From positions 1 through 10,396 of the forward strand of contig JAIXVO010000072.1 in the NCBI GenBank assembly GCA_027482985.1: DNA of 10,396 bases, given 5' to 3'. Positions within the stretch are counted from its first letter, which is position 1. The number at the start of each line of letters is the position of its first letter. A model generated the notes under the pieces. It did not search any database and had not been told where the DNA came from. It saw only the letters and a list, made by a program, of their open reading frames with translations. The DNA is from Cyanobacteriota bacterium (GTDB taxonomy: Bacteria; Cyanobacteriota; Cyanobacteriia; Leptolyngbyales; Leptolyngbyaceae). Shown in pieces: positions 7,774 to 10,396 of the stretch. A program made the position numbers and the translations under genes.

Positions 7774-8463
7774 CATACTCCCTCCCTTCATGAATTGGCG
7801 CTGAGCGTCGCCCTCACCTGACATCGTTGCTGCTGTATCCATCGCTGGTGCGACTGTTGCCCCCGGAGCCACAGCCGCAGTGCTGTAATCTGCCGATCGC
7901 AACCCTTCCCCCATGCCTGCCACCTGGGCAGCAAGCAGTCGATCCGAGGCTTGCACATCGGGCAAGCGATCGGCTTGTTGCTGGCTGGTGATGATCGCCC
8001 CCGACGGCACCAGCTTGCCGGGTGGAATTTCCACATCCTGCACCAGCGCGTGCATCATAATGATGCTGCCCTGGCCCAGACGGGCATTAAACACGGTGGA
8101 ACGAAAGCCAATAAAGCAATCATCCCCCACATAGGCGGGTCCGTGGAGCAGGGCCATGTGGGCGATCGCGGTATTGTTGCCCACCCAAACCGAGTAGGAA
8201 TTGCCATCATCGCCGACCACACGACTATGCTCTAACCCATGGATGATCACCCCATCCTGGACGTTAGAGCCACTGCCAATATGAAAAGGTCCTCCCTCAT
8301 CCGCTCGAATTGAGGTGCCAGGTGCAATCAGCACGTTCGCCCCAATCCGGACATCCCCAATCACATTGGAAAAGGAATGAATGTAAGCGGTTTCATGAAT
8401 TTTGGGCTCAGTCAAAGTTTTTGACCAGGGAGTTGGAGGAGCCGCAACACTACGGACTGCCAT
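6457..8463 (-). CDS. ccmM: Carboxysome scaffold CcmM (gamma-carbonic-anhydrase-like domain plus four SSUL repeats)
   Basis: 668-residue scaffold that condenses Rubisco in the beta-carboxysome lumen and links it to CcmN and the shell. Residues ~15-175 are a gamma-carbonic-anhydrase-like beta-helix with Arg53, Asp55, Gln69 and Asp70 and the three zinc-ligand histidines His75, His102 and His107. Its only cysteine is Cys116, so the C-terminal Cys pair required for activity in the Thermosynechococcus homologue is absent. A linker (about 175-229) leads to four Rubisco-small-subunit-like modules at about 231-316, 349-435, 466-550 and 582-668, each with DxRxFxTSSW and DYVRL or EYVRL. S. elongatus CcmM has three modules. 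SSUL1 (Cys266/Cys284) and SSUL2 (Cys384/Cys402) have cysteines 18 residues apart; SSUL3 and SSUL4 have none. Linkers between modules are Ser/Ala/Pro/Gly-rich. ATG at 8463, with GGAG about 12 bases upstream. Stop TAG at 6457. An internal start at 7776 probably yields a short form. Confidence 0.97.
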   Translation of the reverse strand: MAVRSVAAPPTPWSKTLTEPKIHETAYIHSFSNVIGDVRIGANVLIAPGTSIRADEGGPFHIGSGSNVQDGVIIHGLEHSRVVGDDGNSYSVWVGNNTAIAHMALLHGPAYVGDDCFIGFRSTVFNARLGQGSIIMMHALVQDVEIPPGKLVPSGAIITSQQQADRLPDVQASDRLLAAQVAGMGEGLRSADYSTAAVAPGATVAPAMDTAATMSGEGDAQRQFMKGGSMDSSVVSHVRQLLAQGYRIGTEHADERRFQTSSWKSCAPIQASNESQVLTELTTCLKEHAGDYVRLIGIDTRAKKRVLETIIQRPGDKPGESVASPATYSYSAPKAPSFSGGNGQSGHGNADLVGQIRNLLAQGARIGMEHADARHFQTSSWSSCAPIQSTREADVLAGLEACMREHPGEYVRLIGIDPKAKRRLAEVIIQRPNGKTAQFSSNASPSPAYSAPAASYGGAAPSGGTEWAPQVSQLMAQGYTVGIEFADERRFRTSSWTSAPAIQARRDGDAIASIQAFVGEHAHDYVRLVGVDPKGKRRVAEVIIHRPNGKGHAAPAAAPAYGNTSASYSAPAAHTNGSGRLNGDVAGQVRQLLAQGYRISTEFADERRFKTSSWQSGNTIQANRDADVMAALNAFAGEHTGDYVRLVGTDPKAKRRVVETIIQKPSKK
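7774..7791 (-). promoter_or_regulatory. Internal ribosome-binding site and start for short-form CcmM
   Basis: On the minus strand the run AAGGGAGGGAGT (7777-7788) lies directly before an in-frame ATG at 7776 (Met230), one residue before SSUL1. An AAGGGAG core leaves about 5 bases to the ATG. A second in-frame ATG (7791) starts just upstream of the purine run. The product from 7776 would have 439 residues and only the four SSUL modules, equivalent to the M35 form of S. elongatus, which is known to arise by internal translation initiation. Confidence 0.75.
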
Positions 8464-8490
8464 AGAAGAAAAATCTCCAAAGTCTGCTCG

Positions 8491-8793
8491 CTAGCGATCC
8501 TGATCTCGCTTGCTATAAAGAATTTGATGTTCGACACCGACCGTATCGATAATGGCGATCACGGCGGCATCCAGCGGGCGTTGCTCACTCCCTGGAACCT
8601 GACGAGCGGCACTGCCATGACTGACCAGCACCCACTCGCCCACTCCAGCACCGACACTGTCTGCTGCAACTTCGTAACCAGGGAGTGGCGTTCCATCATC
8701 GTCAATCATCTGGACGACGAGAAATTTAATCCCCCTGAGACTTGGCTCTTTCTGCGTACTTGTGACGGTGCCAAGGACTCTGGCAATTTGCAT
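8491..8793 (-). CDS. ccmL: Carboxysome vertex protein CcmL (EutN/CcmL, BMC-P)
   Basis: 100-residue protein of the EutN/CcmL family, which forms pentamers that cap the vertices of the icosahedral shell. The N-terminus MQIARVLGTVTSTQKEPSL and the conserved GAGVGEWVLVSHGSAARQV segment are diagnostic, as is the AVIAIIDTV strand near the C-terminus. Length matches the family (about 100 residues). The ATG at 8793 is preceded by GGAAG about 7 bases upstream. The gene sits between ccmK1 and ccmM, with 27 bp to ccmM. A terminator-like hairpin ends about 27 bp before this start, which would lower its expression relative to the ccmK genes. This fits the small number of pentamers needed per shell. Confidence 0.97.
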   Translation of the reverse strand: MQIARVLGTVTSTQKEPSLRGIKFLVVQMIDDDGTPLPGYEVAADSVGAGVGEWVLVSHGSAARQVPGSEQRPLDAAVIAIIDTVGVEHQILYSKRDQDR

Positions 8794-8820
8794 GAGACAC
8801 TTCCGAATGAGAAACCGTAC

Positions 8821-8858
8821 AAAAATTGCGATCGGCGCTGGTCAACAACGCCGATCGC
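8821..8858 (-). terminator. Intrinsic-terminator-like hairpin between ccmK1 and ccmL
   Basis: Perfect 10-bp GC-rich inverted repeat: GCGATCGGCG (8828-8837) and CGCCGATCGC (8849-8858) with an 11-base loop. In the minus-strand transcript it starts 7 bases after the ccmK1 stop and is followed directly by AATTTTT (complement of 8821-8827). Stem plus T-run is the form of a Rho-independent terminator. As ccmL-ccmM-ccmN follow in the same direction, it is more likely a partial terminator (attenuator) or processing site than a complete stop. Confidence 0.7.
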
Positions 8859-8865
8859 CGCATCG

Positions 8866-9207
8866 TTACGGACGGTTCAGCGGACGGATGCCGCTAACGC
8901 TCTCGCGGAATGGTTCCACTGCCTCGGTGTAGCGGATGGGCAGAACGTATTCCAGGTTTTCGTGGGGCCGCGCGATGATGTGGGTAGACAGCACTTGACC
9001 GCCATTCACTCGCTTCACGCTTTCAATGCCAGCCGCCACGGAAGCTTGGACTTCGGAGACATCGCCCCGCACGATCACGGTCACGCGACCGCTCCCAATC
9101 TTCTCGTAGCCCACCAGCGTCACGCGAGCGGCCTTCACCATTGCGTCGGCAGCTTCCACCACGGCGGGAAAGCCCAACGTTTCAACCATTCCTACTGCGA
9201 TTGCCAT
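8866..9207 (-). CDS. ccmK1: Carboxysome shell hexamer protein CcmK1
   Basis: 113-residue single BMC-domain protein that assembles into hexamers tiling the facets of the beta-carboxysome shell. It shows the near-invariant CcmK core: [39 protein letters not shown] with the pore segment KIGSG, and [20 protein letters not shown]. The frame extends six codons further upstream (to 9225), but the ATG at 9207 has AAGGGAG seven bases upstream and matches the family N-terminus. CcmK1 rather than CcmK2 is chosen from the ETLGFP motif, the longer C-terminus ([14 protein letters not shown]) and position as the second gene. It is over 90% identical to the adjacent CcmK2 over the shared core, apart from the C-terminus. 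Confidence 0.95.
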   Translation of the reverse strand: MAIAVGMVETLGFPAVVEAADAMVKAARVTLVGYEKIGSGRVTVIVRGDVSEVQASVAAGIESVKRVNGGQVLSTHIIARPHENLEYVLPIRYTEAVEPFRESVSGIRPLNRP

Positions 9208-9326
9208 ATCAATACTCCCTTCCAATCAAATTGAAATACAACGTTTGAACAAACTTCAAGGATGAGGAAATGAGGTCGTCTTCAGCGGTGGATCACTCTG
9301 CCGACAAAGAGGTATCATCTCCTGCC

Positions 9327-9635
9327 TTACATCCGGAACTGATCTACCGCCTCGGTATACCGAATCGGTAAGACATACTCCAGGTTTTCGTGGGGTCGCG
9401 CAATGATGTGGGTGGAAATTACTTCGCCCCCATTCACTCGCTTGGCGGACTCAATCCCAGCCGCTACCGATGCCTGCACCTCGGAGACATCCCCCCGAAC
9501 GATCACGGTGACGCGACCGCTCCCAATTTTCTCGTAACCCACCAGAGTGACACGAGCGGCCTTCACCATCGCATCTGCCGCTTCCACGACTGCGGGGAAT
9601 CCTCTCGTCTCAACCATTCCGACTGCAATAGGCAT
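9327..9635 (-). CDS. ccmK2: Carboxysome shell hexamer protein CcmK2
   Basis: 102-residue BMC-H shell protein, the first gene of the operon. It starts [19 protein letters not shown] and ends soon after the BMC core at AVDQFRM, a short C-terminus as in Synechocystis CcmK2, with the ETRGFP motif typical of that paralogue. The pore segment KIGSG and the [11 protein letters not shown] helix are intact. The ATG at 9635 has an AGGAG ribosome-binding site seven bases upstream. The stop TAA is at 9327, and 119 bp separate it from ccmK1. Compared with the neighbouring CcmK1 it differs at only a handful of core positions: Pro for Ala at 2, Arg for Leu at 11, Ala for Val before KRVNGG, and Glu/Ile for Gln/Leu just after it. 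Confidence 0.95.
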   Translation of the reverse strand: MPIAVGMVETRGFPAVVEAADAMVKAARVTLVGYEKIGSGRVTVIVRGDVSEVQASVAAGIESAKRVNGGEVISTHIIARPHENLEYVLPIRYTEAVDQFRM

Positions 9636-9689
9636 TCTAAGGCTCCTGATAAGTGAAACTAATATTATTGAAGAGACTTAAAAAATTCT

Positions 9690-9705
9690 GACGGAGAAAC
9701 CCATC
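9690..9705 (-). other. Weak leader hairpin upstream of ccmK2
   Basis: In the minus-strand leader, GATGGG and CTCCGTC-side bases can pair into a 6-bp stem (two G-U pairs, 4-base loop), followed four bases later by six Ts (complement of 9680-9685). It resembles a weak attenuator 55-70 bp before the ccmK2 start, but the stem is short. Confidence 0.25.
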
Positions 9706-9731
9706 TTTTCAAGCCTGATCAACACTTTCAC

Positions 9732-9751
9732 TATGCTTAAGGATAAGCATA
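9732..9751. promoter_or_regulatory. Dyad TATGCTTA-N4-TAAGCATA upstream of ccmK2
   Basis: Perfect 8-bp inverted repeat with a 4-base centre, about 97-116 bp upstream of the ccmK2 start. The symmetry and position suit an operator for a dimeric regulator. LysR-type CcmR/NdhR and CmpR control CO2-concentrating genes in cyanobacteria, but I do not see the published NdhR consensus here, so the regulator is unassigned. Confidence 0.45.
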
Positions 9752-9775
9752 CGGGGCAGGTTGACCATTGATCAA
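9746..9775 (-). promoter_or_regulatory. Candidate sigma-70-type promoter for the ccm operon
   Basis: On the minus strand TTGATC (complement of 9770-9775) and TATGCT (complement of 9746-9751) are separated by 18 bases, each matching 4 of 6 consensus positions. Transcription would begin about 100 bp before ccmK2. The two hexamers overlap the two dyads, which would suit direct regulation. The match is weak and unproven. Confidence 0.3.
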
Positions 9776-9776
9776 T
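9767..9776. promoter_or_regulatory. Palindrome ATTGATCAAT upstream of ccmK2
   Basis: Perfect 10-bp palindrome about 132-141 bp upstream of the ccmK2 start, 15 bp from the other dyad. It contains ATCAAT/ATTGAT half-sites like those in the NdhR (CcmR) consensus, but not in the published spacing. It overlaps the candidate -35 hexamer. Confidence 0.4.
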
Positions 9777-10354
9777 ATAAAGTCCAATGATAGTTACAAA
9801 TTTCGACCATTAACGGGGCTTATGAATGTGGGCAAAACGGTATCCTGACGCACGATCGCCAGTTCCCTCAGCAATTCTCTATGATTTGGGTAACGCGTGG
9901 ACGCGATCGCAACCTAACTTTAAGCAGATGTGAGCACGATCCCAAGCCAGTCTTAAGAAAAGTAAAGAAAATCTAAAAAATGTAAAGTGCATCGCTCCAT
10001 ACACAATTGCGGCGCAAAAATCATAGAGTTATCTCAATAAAGCTCAATCTAAATCCACTTAATCATAAGATGAGTTTATATAGATAACTTTAAGTTTCTC
10101 CATCATTGTTTTTCTAAGTAAAACGTCCTATCGTTGAGGCATCACAAAATCCCTCAGTTATCCCCTTATTTTTATCTATTCATCAGACCTGGATGGGCAT
10201 CTCGGCGCAAGGTTCCCGCATAACTGAAGGCTGGAGCCTTTTGACCTACGCTTGCAACTTGAAAAGCGATCGCTCACTATTATTTGTCCGTCACTATTTG
10301 TCTGGTCAGCATCTCGTCTATTCATCCCTGCTACTGCTGAAAAAGGTTAATTGA

Positions 10355-10396
10355 ATGCAAGCGTTCTTGTTGGAAACCAGTTGGTTCATCCCGCTC
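10355..10396 (+). CDS. N-terminus of an NdhF-like NDH-1 subunit (3' end outside window)
   Basis: Fourteen codons are visible, reading MQAFLLETSWFIPL and running off the right edge. The pattern of a short hydrophobic start with LL-x-T-x-W-x-I-P-L matches the N-terminus I recall for cyanobacterial NdhF proteins of the CO2-uptake NDH-1 complexes (NdhF3/NdhF4 type), membrane subunits in the thylakoid. AAGG about 9 bases before the ATG could serve as a ribosome-binding site. Divergent placement next to ccmK2 fits reported clustering of CO2-uptake ndhF/ndhD/chp genes with ccm genes. With only 14 residues the identification is provisional, and F3 and F4 cannot be separated. Confidence 0.5.
   Translation, partial: MQAFLLETSWFIPL

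Larger units (their letters stand above)
9636..10354. other. Divergent intergenic region between ccmK2 and the ndhF-like gene
   Basis: About 720 bp without a convincing gene. It is AT-rich, especially 9940-10140. It holds two dyads and a promoter candidate upstream of ccmK2, two HIP1 sites (about 9903 and 10267), a 5-bp stem with a short T-run at 10227-10242, and an imperfect direct repeat (TCACTATTATTTGTC at 10274-10288 and TCACTATTTGTC at 10291-10302) about 50-80 bp before the right-hand gene. The only open frames are short (31 and 53 codons) and look fortuitous. The length is generous for two divergent promoters, so an unannotated small RNA is possible but not demonstrable. Confidence 0.6.

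Noticed and set aside
9208..9225. Upstream start adding six residues (MEGSID) to CcmK1
   Set aside because: These codons lie over the AAGGGAG ribosome-binding site of the ATG at 9207, and the family starts at that ATG.
9243..9254. GTTTGAACAAAC palindrome in the ccmK2-ccmK1 spacer
   Set aside because: The stem is too short to be a hairpin of note, and as a DNA site nothing else supports it.
9881..9976. 31-codon open frame in the ccmK2 upstream region
   Set aside because: No Shine-Dalgarno sequence, a high proportion of basic residues from A-rich DNA, and no family signal.
10025..10089. AGTTATCT and AGATAACT as a distant inverted repeat
   Set aside because: Only 8 bp with a 47-base gap in AT-rich DNA; expected by chance.
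10227..10242. AAGGC-TGGA-GCCTT followed by TT as a terminator of a small RNA
   Set aside because: A 5-bp stem with a T-run of only about four and no promoter or structure upstream that would define an RNA.
10193..10354. 53-codon open frame (MGISAQGSRITEG...) whose stop abuts the ATG at 10355
   Set aside because: No ribosome-binding site, no recognisable family and random-looking composition. The adjacency to the next start is likely a coincidence.

Overview
The window comes from a beta-cyanobacterium. It carries a complete beta-carboxysome gene cluster on the minus strand, and the highly iterated palindrome GCGATCGC (HIP1, a hallmark of many cyanobacterial genomes) occurs roughly eighteen times by eye. 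Base composition is moderately GC-rich in genes and AT-rich in the right-hand intergenic region. No rRNA, tRNA, insertion sequence or CRISPR array was seen. I cannot name the genus from the sequence alone.

Layout, left to right. (1) Positions 1-4056, plus strand: the 3' part of a very large gene for a filamentous-haemagglutinin-like beta-helix protein with a proline-rich linker, a 36-bp-period Asn/Ser-rich tandem repeat and a C-terminal CHAT caspase-like protease domain. Its start lies outside the window. (2) 4084-4440, minus: a small RemA/DUF370-like protein, convergent with the CHAT gene and downstream of the carboxysome genes. (3) 4620-9635, minus: ccmK2-ccmK1-ccmL-ccmM-ccmN-ccmO, transcribed right to left. 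(4) 9636-10354: about 720 bp without a convincing gene. It separates two divergent transcription units and carries two dyad-symmetry elements and a candidate promoter upstream of ccmK2. (5) 10355-10396, plus: the first 14 codons of a gene that looks like an NdhF-type NDH-1 subunit.

How the genes work together. CcmK2 and CcmK1 form the hexameric facets of the carboxysome shell, CcmL the pentameric vertices, and CcmO is a tandem-BMC shell protein. CcmM cross-links Rubisco through four Rubisco-small-subunit-like (SSUL) modules, and CcmN tethers the CcmM-Rubisco core to the shell through an encapsulation peptide. If the partial gene at the right edge is an NdhF3/NdhF4-type subunit, the locus would couple CO2 uptake with CO2 fixation.

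Most notable observations. The operon has RNA-hairpin candidates at three gene boundaries: a terminator-like hairpin with a T-run between ccmK1 and ccmL, a perfect 24-bp inverted repeat built of 7-bp repeats between ccmM and ccmN, and a long imperfect stem between ccmN and ccmO. ccmM has an in-frame internal ATG at 7776 with a strong purine-rich ribosome-binding sequence, which would give a short form holding only the four SSUL modules. The CcmM carbonic-anhydrase-like domain keeps its three zinc histidines but has only one cysteine, so it lacks the C-terminal cysteine pair needed for activity in characterised homologues. Only SSUL1 and SSUL2 keep a cysteine pair spaced for a redox disulphide.
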